8,699 bases of DNA from Oscillospiraceae bacterium. GTDB lineage: Bacteria > Bacillota > Clostridia > Oscillospirales > Ruminococcaceae. Numbering within the stretch: the first letter of the stretch is position 1; the number at the start of each line of letters is the position of its first letter. The DNA is taken from NCBI GenBank assembly GCA_003516865.1, contig DPBR01000002.1, positions 1-8,699 on the forward strand, read 5' to 3'. Position numbers and translations under genes: made by a program. Below are positions 1 through 5,915 of the stretch, in pieces. The notes beneath the pieces were generated by a model that was not told where the DNA came from, searched no databases, and was given only the letters and a program-made list of their open reading frames with translations.

Positions 1-22
1 TAGCGCTTGCTATCGCGTTTTG

Positions 23-179
23 CACGGCTTCGCCGTGAGTCGTCGCTTCGCTCCAGTCGCTCCCGCGGGGCTTAAAAACTTTTTCTGAAGAAAAAGGTAA
101 AGAAAACCGCAGGTTTTCTGGAAGAAATTCAAAAAGACTTTACTCCTTGGCAAAATCACAGGTTTAAGCGCGAAGCGCT
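23..179. other. Non-coding stretch with four small hairpins
   Basis: I see no plausible gene in the first 216 bases. Four perfect stem-loops can be read: CACGGC/GCCGTG with loop TTC (23-37), CTTTTTC/GAAAAAG with loop TGAA (79-96), AGAAAACC/GGTTTTCT with loop GCA (101-119), and AGCGC/GCGCT with loop GAA (167-179). The left part (38-70) is made of repeated GCGA/CGCTCC-type words. The stretch lies downstream of the suf terminator and could be decayed repeat DNA or back-up terminators. No function can be assigned. Confidence 0.5.
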
Positions 180-181
180 GC

Positions 182-210
182 AAAAAGCTCCCCCGCCAAA
201 GCAGGGGAGC
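182..210 (-). terminator. Rho-independent terminator of the sufCB operon
   Basis: Read on the minus strand, a 7-bp perfect GC-rich stem (GCTCCCC at 204-210 reversed, GGGGAGC at 187-193 reversed) closes a 10-nt loop and is followed directly by five T residues (182-186). It begins 6 bases after the sufB stop codon, the expected place for the end of the operon. An A-run on the other side (211-215) gives little support for use on the plus strand. Confidence 0.85.
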
Positions 211-216
211 AAAAAT

Positions 217-1152
217 TCACTTAAGAAATCCCTCGATAATCTTTTCCTCGGCCTGTTCGCGGGTAAGACCGAGCGAGCATAGCTTGAGAAGCTGTTCGCC
301 GGCGATTTTACCGATAGCGGCTTCGTGAATAAGCTCCGCGTCAACGTTTGAAGCGTTAAGCGCGGGCTGAGCGTCAACCCTGCCGTTTTCGGCGATAATG
401 GCGTCGCAGGCGGAGTGACCCGTGCAGCGGTTATTGCCCTCGACAACGCTGTAAAACGCCTGATGCGAATTACCGCGCGCAACCGACCTTGAAACCAAAT
501 CCGCGCCGCTGCCCGCGCCGTTAAGCTTAACGCTGAACTTCGTGACGGCTTCCTCGGCTTTATCGGTCATAATTCTCTCGCGAACGATGATTTTCGCGCC
601 GTTTCCAAGCTCCGCGCTGGTGCTTCTCGTGGAGCGGTCAACGCCGCCGAGCTGAATTGTGTCCATTTCAAGACGCGAGTTATCCTTTAAGTAGCATTCG
701 GTCACGGGGTCGATTTTTTTCAGACCGTTTCCCTCTCCCGTGCCGATATGCTTTTCCTTATACAGCACGGAAGAATCCTCGTCAAGGAAAAATCTGTGAA
801 TACCGTTATGGCGCGCGTCCTCCTCGCCCTCGTTGTGAACGCCGCAGCCCGCCACGATAATAACGTCCGCGTCCTTTCCGATATAGAAATCGTTGTAAAC
901 GAGGTCGTCAACGGCGGTATGCGTAACGCAGGCGGGGATATAAACGGTTTCGCCCTTAGTGCCGGGCTTTACGATAATATCGATGCCGGGCTTGTCCGTT
1001 TTCGGTGAAATGGTGATATTTTCAGAGGAGCGCCGCCCCGCGCAGGAGCTGTCCTCGCGGATATTATAAGCGCCCTTGAAGCCCGTTGTAATGTCGTAAT
1101 CGGAAATGATTTTGAGCATTCCCGCGGTGATATCGTTAAAAGTGTTCTCCAT
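217..1152 (-). CDS. sufB: SufB/SufD-family Fe-S cluster scaffold protein (short, SmsB-like)
   Basis: Scaffold partner of the SufC ATPase, on which iron-sulfur clusters are built in the cytoplasm before transfer to apoproteins. It has 311 residues, against roughly 420-500 for classical SufD and SufB, which fits the minimal two-gene SufCB (SmsCB) type known from anaerobes. The C-terminal half carries the family core: NNRCTGHSACD (241-250) with Cys243, His246 and Cys249, then an AELIHEAAIGKI segment (272-283) with His276-Glu277, and the typical LGLTREQAEEKIIEGFL tail. Other cysteines are at 37, 75, 103, 153 and 292. Start is ATG at 1152, preceded by GAGG about 9 bases upstream. It lies 17 bases after the sufC stop, so the two are co-transcribed and end at the terminator at 182-210. 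Whether it is nearer SufB or SufD cannot be settled by eye; SufB is preferred because of the C-terminal cysteines. Confidence 0.9.
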   Translation of the reverse strand: MENTFNDITAGMLKIISDYDITTGFKGAYNIREDSSCAGRRSSENITISPKTDKPGIDIIVKPGTKGETVYIPACVTHTAVDDLVYNDFYIGKDADVIIVAGCGVHNEGEEDARHNGIHRFFLDEDSSVLYKEKHIGTGEGNGLKKIDPVTECYLKDNSRLEMDTIQLGGVDRSTRSTSAELGNGAKIIVRERIMTDKAEEAVTKFSVKLNGAGSGADLVSRSVARGNSHQAFYSVVEGNNRCTGHSACDAIIAENGRVDAQPALNASNVDAELIHEAAIGKIAGEQLLKLCSLGLTREQAEEKIIEGFLK

Positions 1153-1169
1153 TTTCGTTACCTCATAAT

Positions 1170-1880
1170 TCAGGTTCTTTTCGGGCAGGAGCAGGTATAT
1201 TCTCCTGCGAGAAGCTGGGGAAGAATTTCATCTCTTGCGCCCGAAATTCTGATTTTACCGTCCGCGACAACAACGATTTCATCGGCGATTTTGAGAATTC
1301 TCTCCTGATGCGAGATAATGACAAGCTCGCCCTCGTTTTTGGCGCGGATTTCCTCAAAGGTTTCGACAAGTCTTGAGAAGCTCCAAAGGTCGATACCCGC
1401 CTCAGGCTCGTCAAAAACGGAAAGCTTCGCTTTTCTGGCGAGAACGGTTGCGATTTCGATACGCTTGGCTTCGCCGCCCGAAAGCGCGGAATTCATCTCG
1501 CGGTCGATATATTCCTCCGCGCAAAGACCGACTTTTCCGAGGAGGTCGCAGAGCGGAGTATATTTAAGGTTTTCGCCCGCGGCAAGTTCGAGCAAATCGC
1601 GCACGGTAAGCCCCTTGAAGCGGACAGGCTGCTGAAACGCGTAAGCGACGCCCTTTTTCGCGCGTTCGGTAACGGAAAGTCCCGTGATATCCTCGCCGTC
1701 GAGGATAATTTTTCCCTCCGTCGGGACTTCAACGCCCGCGATAAGCTTGGCGAGAGTGGTTTTTCCGCCGCCGTTCGGACCCGTGATAACGGTGAGTCCG
1801 CCGTTTGTCTTAAAAGAAACGCCGTTTATAATACCGTCGCCGCTCGGCAAATTCCATTTCAAATCCTGTATTTCAAGCAA
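1170..1880 (-). CDS. sufC: SufC, Fe-S cluster assembly ABC-type ATPase
   Basis: Soluble ABC ATPase that drives conformational change in the SufB scaffold. With residues counted from TTG at 1910: Walker A GPNGGGKT (44-51), Q-loop QQP (93-95), signature LSGGEAKR (143-150), Walker B LSVFDEPE (163-170) and H-loop His201. The protein ends in a short CSCPKRT tail with two cysteines. The reading frame is open to TTG at 1908-1910, but the promoter at 1921-1949 predicts transcription starting near 1914, leaving almost no leader. TTG at 1878-1880 lies about 9 bases after a GAAAGTGAG stretch and gives MLEIQDLKW, a usual SufC N-terminus, so I place the start there (236 residues); 1910 (246 residues) is the alternative. 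First gene of the sufC-sufB operon. No sufS, sufU or sufE is nearby. Confidence 0.93.
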   Translation of the reverse strand: MLEIQDLKWNLPSGDGIINGVSFKTNGGLTVITGPNGGGKTTLAKLIAGVEVPTEGKIILDGEDITGLSVTERAKKGVAYAFQQPVRFKGLTVRDLLELAAGENLKYTPLCDLLGKVGLCAEEYIDREMNSALSGGEAKRIEIATVLARKAKLSVFDEPEAGIDLWSFSRLVETFEEIRAKNEGELVIISHQERILKIADEIVVVADGKIRISGARDEILPQLLAGEYTCSCPKRT

Positions 1881-1920
1881 AATATTCAGCTCACTTTCTT
1901 TATTCGTCAATCCAAATTAT

Positions 1921-1949
1921 ATTGTACCATAAATCGGCAAAAAAGTCAA
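1921..1949 (-). promoter_or_regulatory. Sigma-A promoter of sufCB
   Basis: On the minus strand, TTGACT (1944-1949), a 17-bp spacer, then TACAAT (1921-1926), with TGG in front making an extended -10. Transcription should begin near 1914. It reads straight into sufC, and no other gene lies between. I saw no clear operator (for example an IscR-like palindrome). Confidence 0.8.
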
Positions 1950-1960
1950 CCGCAGACAAG

Positions 1961-2046
1961 GATTACACCGCATAATTATTTTCGTTCAAATGAGCGAACG
2001 AGTTTGTTTCGAGAGTATCCTGTAAGATTTTTCCTGCGGTTCTGTC
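1961..2046. repeat. Degenerate copy of foldback repeat family 1
   Basis: Left end GATTACACCGCATAATTA closely matches the left end of the 171-bp copy at 8054. The right end GCGGTTCTGTC aligns with GCGG-plus-7 ends of the other copies. At 86 bp it is about half length, and the interior is diverged apart from a local TCGTTC/GAGCGA hairpin. The flanks (CAAG left, CTAA right) do not form a clear direct repeat. It fills the gap between the alpha/beta hydrolase stop codon (2047-2049, immediately adjacent) and the suf promoter. Family membership rests mainly on the left end. Confidence 0.6.
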
Positions 2047-2964
2047 CTAAATTCTGTTAATAATAAAATCGAGGATATCGCGCATAACTTCTTCCCTGTT
2101 CAGCTCGAAAAGGAGTTCGTGGCGCGCCTCGCGGTAAATTCTGAGGTTAACCTCGCAGCCGTGTTCGAGATACTTGACAACTGCGGCGCGGACGCCCCTG
2201 CCGTACTCGCCCACGGGGTCCATACCGCCGCTGAGGAAAAGGAGCGGGATATCGGTGGGGGTATTTTCGATAACGGGCGCAGAGTTGCAGCACAAAAGGG
2301 CGTTGAGCAAATCGCGGTAACCCGCCGTTGTGAACGTGAAATTACACTTAGGGTCGGCGCAGTACCTGTCAACGCTTTCATCGTCGCGTGAAAGCCAGTC
2401 GTTCGGAGTGCGGCGATTTTCGGTTCTGAGGTTGAACACGCCGAAAGCGAGCGCCGTGCAAAGCTTGTGGCGATAAAGCTCGCCGTTTGTTCTCGCGGCG
2501 GCGTCGAGGAATGCCCTGAGCGGCGCCGAGCCGGTTAAACCGCCTGCGGTTCCCGTTAAAATCACGCCGCGAAGCCCAAGCTTGTACTTTGAAATAAAAA
2601 TCCGCGCGAGAAAGCTGCCCATACTGTGACCGAGCAGAAAGTGCGGGATATCGGGGAATTTCATCTCGGCGACGCGCTTCATTCTGTTGAGGTCGCGAAC
2701 CATATTGATATAACCGCGCCGACTGCCGAAATAACCGAGCAGCTCGTCGCTTGAAACGGAATTGCCGTGACCGAGGTGGTCGTTTCCGCAGAACGCGATA
2801 TCGTTATCGCACAAAAACTCTGCAAATTCGCGGTAACGTTCGATATATTCGCACATTCCGTGCGACAACATCAAGAGTGCCTTAGGCTTTTCGGGCGCGT
2901 AAAAATAGAAGCGTATATCGCAAAGTCCCGAAGAGCTTCTGAAGCTTCCCCTTGTAATTTTCAT
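2047..2964 (-). CDS. Alpha/beta hydrolase, monoacylglycerol-lipase-like (Hydrolase_4 / S33 type)
   Basis: Probable cytoplasmic serine hydrolase acting on an ester such as a monoacylglycerol or lysophospholipid; the true substrate cannot be read from sequence. Numbered from the TTG codon just before the ATG: oxyanion motif LSHGM (35-38), nucleophile elbow GHSMGS (113-118, Ser115), acid in SGGMDPVGEYG (Asp250) and catalytic His283 in EARHELLFE. The cap region 140-235 is typical of lysophospholipase-like enzymes. No signal peptide or membrane segment is seen. Start is ATG at 2962-2964, with AGGAGAG inside the end of trmB. It overlaps the trmB stop by one base (TGATG), so translation is probably coupled. 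The stop TAG abuts the degenerate repeat at 1961-2046. Confidence 0.85.
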   Translation of the reverse strand: MKITRGSFRSSSGLCDIRFYFYAPEKPKALLMLSHGMCEYIERYREFAEFLCDNDIAFCGNDHLGHGNSVSSDELLGYFGSRRGYINMVRDLNRMKRVAEMKFPDIPHFLLGHSMGSFLARIFISKYKLGLRGVILTGTAGGLTGSAPLRAFLDAAARTNGELYRHKLCTALAFGVFNLRTENRRTPNDWLSRDDESVDRYCADPKCNFTFTTAGYRDLLNALLCCNSAPVIENTPTDIPLLFLSGGMDPVGEYGRGVRAAVVKYLEHGCEVNLRIYREARHELLFELNREEVMRDILDFIINRI

Positions 2965-3644
2965 CAAAAATCTCTCCTATTGACGGCTTCTAGCCTGTAA
3001 ATGGGCTGCCCCAGTTCAGTGAAGCGTTTTTCATACTCTGTCATAATGTTCCCCTGAAAGCCGCTGTTATGTAAATCAAGACTGACATTTTTAAGCGGGA
3101 AGCCGTTGTTCGAGAGTTGTTCGAGCGAGAACTCAAAGAAGTGCATATTATCGGTTTTTTGATGAATTTCAGCGTTTTCCTTCATAATTTTGCGGTAAAT
3201 TTCAAGGAAACGCGCGTGCGTAAGCCTGTGGATAGCGTAGCTTTTTTTGGGAAACGGGCAGCTGAAATTAAGGAAAATTCTGTCGATTGTGTTATCGTGG
3301 AAGATATGTTCGAGATATTCCGCCTGACCCATACAGAATTTAAGGTTCGGGAGCTTCAGCTTCATCTGTTCTTCCATACCCGTGATAAGGACGTTCGGAG
3401 TTTTTTCAACGGCGACGAGGTTGATATCGGGATTTTGCCTTGCAAATTCGATAGCGAAACCACCTTTTCCGCAGCCGATTTCGAGGAAAATCGGGTTGTC
3501 GTTCCCGAAAGTTTTCCTGCTGTCGGCGAAAAATTCCTCGGAAAGCGGGTCGTTTGCGTGCTCGTTCTGACACTGCATATAAAGCATAACCTCTCTGCAA
3601 GCCTCAATACGCTCGTCGAGGTTCTTTTTTCTTCTCATTCTCAT
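2964..3644 (-). CDS. trmB: TrmB, tRNA (guanine-N7-)-methyltransferase
   Basis: SAM-dependent enzyme that makes m7G at position 46 in the variable loop of tRNAs. Class I methyltransferase fold: SAM-binding FLEIGCGKGGFAIEFA (53-68), acidic strand end VAVEKTPNVL (77-86), the family motif region LNFSCPFPKKSYAIHRLTH (125-143), and the C-terminal TEYEKRFTELGQPIYRL (202-218) with the conserved TxxE pair. 226 residues is normal. The usual NFSDPWPKKRH motif here reads NFSCPFPKK, with Cys129 in the place of the expected Asp. Start ATG at 3642-3644 has AAGGAG 10 bases upstream; a second ATG two codons later is possible. First gene of a two-gene operon with the hydrolase. A promoter lies at 3742-3770 and a mini foldback repeat sits in the leader. 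Confidence 0.93.
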   Translation of the reverse strand: MRMRRKKNLDERIEACREVMLYMQCQNEHANDPLSEEFFADSRKTFGNDNPIFLEIGCGKGGFAIEFARQNPDINLVAVEKTPNVLITGMEEQMKLKLPNLKFCMGQAEYLEHIFHDNTIDRIFLNFSCPFPKKSYAIHRLTHARFLEIYRKIMKENAEIHQKTDNMHFFEFSLEQLSNNGFPLKNVSLDLHNSGFQGNIMTEYEKRFTELGQPIYRLEAVNRRDF

Positions 3645-3689
3645 AAAAATATTACTCCTTTAATATATTCCGCCAAAATAACGTCAAAG

Positions 3690-3733
3690 GACTGCTCCGC
3701 ATAATTATTATCGTGCAATTGCGCGGTATAGCC
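3690..3733. repeat. 44-bp mini copy of foldback repeat family 1
   Basis: Both ends of the family are present, but the interior is almost gone. Left end is GACTGCTCCGCATAATTA. Right end, reverse-complemented, is GGCTATACCGCGCAATT, so the copy is one short palindrome. The flanks AAAG (3686-3689) and CAAG (3734-3737) may be an imperfect 4-bp direct repeat. It lies in the trmB 5' leader, beginning within a few bases of the predicted transcription start, so the trmB mRNA would carry a hairpin near its 5' end. Confidence 0.7.
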
Positions 3734-3741
3734 CAAGATAT

Positions 3742-3770
3742 AATTTAACACAAAATCCCACGATTGTCAA
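3742..3770 (-). promoter_or_regulatory. Sigma-A promoter of trmB-hydrolase operon
   Basis: On the minus strand, TTGACA (3765-3770), a 17-bp spacer, then TAAATT (3742-3747), with TGT before the -10 (extended form). Start of transcription is expected near 3735, giving a leader of about 90 bases that contains the mini repeat. Between this promoter and the divergent gene at 3861 I see only a weak plus-strand TTGAAA at 3798-3803 with a poor -10. Confidence 0.7.
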
Positions 3771-3860
3771 CCGTTCGCGGTAATAATCCGGCTTTTTTTG
3801 AAATAGATTTTAACAGAGAGCTTTATTGTCAGACATCGAAAAAGCGCAAAGGAGCGGAAA

Positions 3861-4535
3861 ATGGAAAACGTGATTGACTTCACATCGGGGACGATACCCG
3901 AAAAGCGCGCGGACAAGTCGGAGCCTGTTTCCGTAACGGAGATAGTAATTGACGGCGAAGCAGTCGACGTAACCGACGAACCGGAGCTTCCCAAGGAATA
4001 TTCGCACGTTCGCTCGCCCGAATTGCGGCGCGGCGCGGCGAAGATATTGATGTCGCTTGCGGCAGTTTTAGGGACGGCTGCGGGGATAACCGCGGTTTTG
4101 ACGGGAATTTTCGGAGAAAGCGCGGCGAAGCTGCTCTCCGAACGACTTTCGGGAGGATTTGGCGAGGTATTCGGAACGCGGCTGCTGATAAACGCGAGTT
4201 GTCTTGCAGCGGAGCTTTTTCTGGGATTTTTCGCGCTTGGCGATATTCTGGTATGGATTGTGCCGCTGTTTCTGGGGCTTGGGGCGGGGCTTACGCTGTC
4301 TGCGGCGTGGAGCGGAGCGCTCTTGCCGTCATACTTGGGAACGCTCGTCTGCGGGATAGCCGGCGCGGTGCTTTCGAGCGGATTTTCGGAGGAGCTGAGG
4401 GGATTTGCAAACGGAACGAGCCGCCGAAGCGACGATTCACCCGCGAAAAGGTTTTTGGCGAGATTTGCGGCTCTTTTGGGAGGAATGGCGCTTGCGGCGT
4501 TCTATGAGGGCATAATCGCGCAATACGCTCTTTAG
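3861..4535 (+). CDS. Hypothetical multi-pass membrane protein (possibly SpoIIM-like)
   Basis: Not firmly recognised. The 224-residue protein has an acidic soluble N-terminus (about 1-55) and then about five hydrophobic segments near 60-82, 107-127, 129-150, 153-175 and 196-217. It ends only a few residues after the last segment. The pattern FALGDILVWIVPLFLGLGAGLTLSAAW (124-150), where a polar residue and a Pro break a helix pair followed by a Gly-rich GLGxGL stretch, reminds me of the stage II sporulation protein M family. That is a weak visual likeness, not an assignment. Start ATG at 3861 has GGAG 7 bases upstream (3851-3854). It stands alone on the plus strand, divergent from trmB and convergent with the 71-residue gene. 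Its promoter is not clear. Confidence 0.75.
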   Translation: MENVIDFTSGTIPEKRADKSEPVSVTEIVIDGEAVDVTDEPELPKEYSHVRSPELRRGAAKILMSLAAVLGTAAGITAVLTGIFGESAAKLLSERLSGGFGEVFGTRLLINASCLAAELFLGFFALGDILVWIVPLFLGLGAGLTLSAAWSGALLPSYLGTLVCGIAGAVLSSGFSEELRGFANGTSRRSDDSPAKRFLARFAALLGGMALAAFYEGIIAQYAL

Positions 4536-4538
4536 CGC

Positions 4539-4567
4539 AAAAAAACAGCGTCCGCAGAAGCGAACGC
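4539..4567 (-). terminator. Rho-independent terminator of the 71-residue gene
   Basis: Minus-strand reading: GCGTTCGC, loop TTCT, GCGGACGC (8-bp stem with one mismatch; 4560-4567 with 4548-4555), then TG and seven T residues (4539-4545). It starts 8 bases after the stop codon of the minus-strand gene. It also lies just after the stop of the convergent plus-strand gene, where the hairpin could still pause transcription, although there is no plus-strand T-run. Confidence 0.8.
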
Positions 4568-4575
4568 CTTATGTA

Positions 4576-4791
4576 TCAGAAATCAATTTCGTTAACCGCG
4601 GAATTTGCAAGCTGAAGCTCTTTCTTGGGAATTCTCTTGAGCGGGTTATAGATAAACTTTTTGCAGGAATCGTAAGCCTTAACGTCTCCGAATTTCGAGC
4701 AAATAATTTTGTCGCCCTCGCCCTGAGTAGCCATTTCACAGTACTTGCACGACGGTTTTATGTTGTTGCCAAAAAGCTTTTTCTTTGCCAT
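4576..4791 (-). CDS. Small four-cysteine protein, conserved-hypothetical type
   Basis: 71 residues, basic at the N-terminus. Four cysteines form the pattern CKYC (15, 18), Cys31 and Cys43, spaced like a small zinc-binding or redox site (CxxC-x12-C-x11-C). The following FIYNPLKRIPKK stretch and acidic, hydrophobic tail resemble short uncharacterised proteins I believe are common in Ruminococcus-like Clostridia. No function is known to me. Start ATG at 4789-4791 has a strong GGAGGGG about 8 bases upstream. It has its own promoter (4843-4871) and terminator (4539-4567), so it is a complete monocistronic unit, which together with the ribosome binding site makes it a convincing gene despite its length. 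Confidence 0.85.
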   Translation of the reverse strand: MAKKKLFGNNIKPSCKYCEMATQGEGDKIICSKFGDVKAYDSCKKFIYNPLKRIPKKELQLANSAVNEIDF

Positions 4792-4842
4792 AGCCTTTCC
4801 CCTCCAAAACGCCGAACCTAAGCCGGATTTTCTTCTACTCTA

Positions 4843-4871
4843 ATTATAGCACATAATCCGCAGAATGTCTA
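4843..4871 (-). promoter_or_regulatory. Promoter of the small four-cysteine protein
   Basis: Minus strand: TAGACA (4866-4871), 17-bp spacer, TATAAT (4843-4848), with TGC making an extended -10. Between this promoter and the foldback repeat starting at 4933 there is only AT-rich DNA (4872-4932) with no feature I can name. Confidence 0.7.
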
Positions 4872-4932
4872 CAACAATTTTTTCAAATTTAACAGCGTTC
4901 TTTTGTGCATTTTGACAACATTTATTGCTTAG

Positions 4933-5105
4933 GGCTGCACTGCACAATTATTATCGTGCAATTGCGCCGTCAGATTTTTCGTCAGATTGTGCAAATTGAG
5001 CGCGGGAAGGCTTTGTGCCTTTCGAGCGAAATTTGTGCAAGCCGACGGAAAATATGCAAGCAAGTGCGCGGTAAAGGCGCAATCCGTTAATTGTGCGGCG
5101 CTGCC
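4933..5105. repeat. 173-bp foldback repeat, family 1, overlapping the SseB-family gene end
   Basis: Ends are GGCTGCACTGCACAATTA and, reverse-complemented from the right, GGCAGCGCCGCACAATTA (15 of 18 match). The two arms keep pairing inward (TTTTTCGTCAGATTGTGC against TTTTCCGTCGGCTTGCAC) up to an apex hairpin AAGGC-TTTGT-GCCTT at about 5008-5022, so the element is one long imperfect palindrome. It is flanked by a perfect TTAG direct repeat (4929-4932 and 5106-5109). It shares TTTTTCGTCAGATT with the copy at 8054. No open frame for a transposase exists, so any movement must have been in trans. Its right 19 bases encode the last residues and stop of the minus-strand SseB-family gene. Confidence 0.85.
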
Positions 5106-5905
5106 TTAGAATAAATAGGAACGACCTTATCCACGGCGTTTCTGCCAAGTTCATCGTTGAAAGGAACAAGGTGAAGCGGCATTCTTCCGAGAAATTCCTT
5201 TCCCGCCTCGCCGAGCTTGGAAAAAGTCGCCTGTCTTTCTCCCGTAAAGTCAACGACGAGCAGATAACCGACCTCGCCGTTGAGCGTAATACCGCGCAGC
5301 CAGAGGTTATTGACGCCCTTTATGCCCTTAGCCGCCTCGCAGAGCTTGTTTGAAAGCTGAAGCGGATAGGGATTTGCGGGATAAATTTCATACGGCGTGT
5401 TCCCCGTGATAACGCCGTCCGCGTGACCCTTTTCGGCAATCTGCTTTCTCTCGTTCCAGCCCGCGATAACGCTTCTTTCGATAACGAGGTTATCCGTGCC
5501 GACATTGACGACCACACCGTTGCAGCTGCTTCCCGTAAGGACAAGATTTGCGAGGTTGTCGAAAGCAATCTGAACCGTGTGATAATCCTTGACGCCGCCC
5601 CATTTGTCGATAGCGCTCTTATCGGTAAAAACGGGGAAATACTTGCCCGAATCGGAGCTGTCGAGGAGGATAAAATTCATATTTGTGCCTTCCTGCATAA
5701 CAGGGTCGCCGTTTTCGTCCGCCGAAAGCTCCTTATTGAAGCTGACGACCGCGAGGAAGCGCGCTTTCATAACGATTTCCGCGGCAAGACGCGCGGAAAG
5801 TTCGCCCATAGCCTCCTTATCGTTTTTGTCGAGAACCGCGCGCTGAGCGAGAAGCTCGTTAAGCGCGGCGTTATCAATATCCTTGTCAATTCTGAGGTTA
5901 GCCAT
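5087..5905 (-). CDS. SseB-family protein (N- and C-terminal SseB domains)
   Basis: 272-residue soluble protein with two domains matching the enhanced-serine-sensitivity SseB family. The N-terminal part (about 45-145) includes FLAVVSFN, YFPVFTDKSAIDKWG and the FDNLANLVLTGSSCNGVVVN stretch. The C-terminal part (about 175-265) includes INNLW-like VNNLWLRGITLNGEVGYLLVVDF and FNDELGRNAVDKVVPIY. The molecular role of SseB is unknown. The ATG at 5903-5905 is chosen over the upstream in-frame start at 5932 because AGGAG (5911-5915 region) precedes it and the upstream start would overlap the phosphatase gene. Last gene of the vWA-PP2C-SseB operon, 10 bases after the PP2C stop. Oddity: the last five residues, AAPHN, and the TAA stop are encoded by the repeat at 4933-5105. 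Precise removal would give ...PIYSKQ and a stop. Confidence 0.88.
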   Translation of the reverse strand: MANLRIDKDIDNAALNELLAQRAVLDKNDKEAMGELSARLAAEIVMKARFLAVVSFNKELSADENGDPVMQEGTNMNFILLDSSDSGKYFPVFTDKSAIDKWGGVKDYHTVQIAFDNLANLVLTGSSCNGVVVNVGTDNLVIERSVIAGWNERKQIAEKGHADGVITGNTPYEIYPANPYPLQLSNKLCEAAKGIKGVNNLWLRGITLNGEVGYLLVVDFTGERQATFSKLGEAGKEFLGRMPLHLVPFNDELGRNAVDKVVPIYSKAAPHN

Positions 5906-5915
5906 AATAATCTCC

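Noticed and set aside
1881..1910. SufC start at TTG 1910
   Set aside because: It lies about 4 bases after the predicted transcription start and has no ribosome binding site; the internal TTG at 1880 fits better, though not proven.
3117..3704. Plus-strand 195-codon open frame opposite trmB
   Set aside because: It lies wholly on the antisense of a clear trmB, has no family motifs, and crosses the trmB leader and mini repeat.
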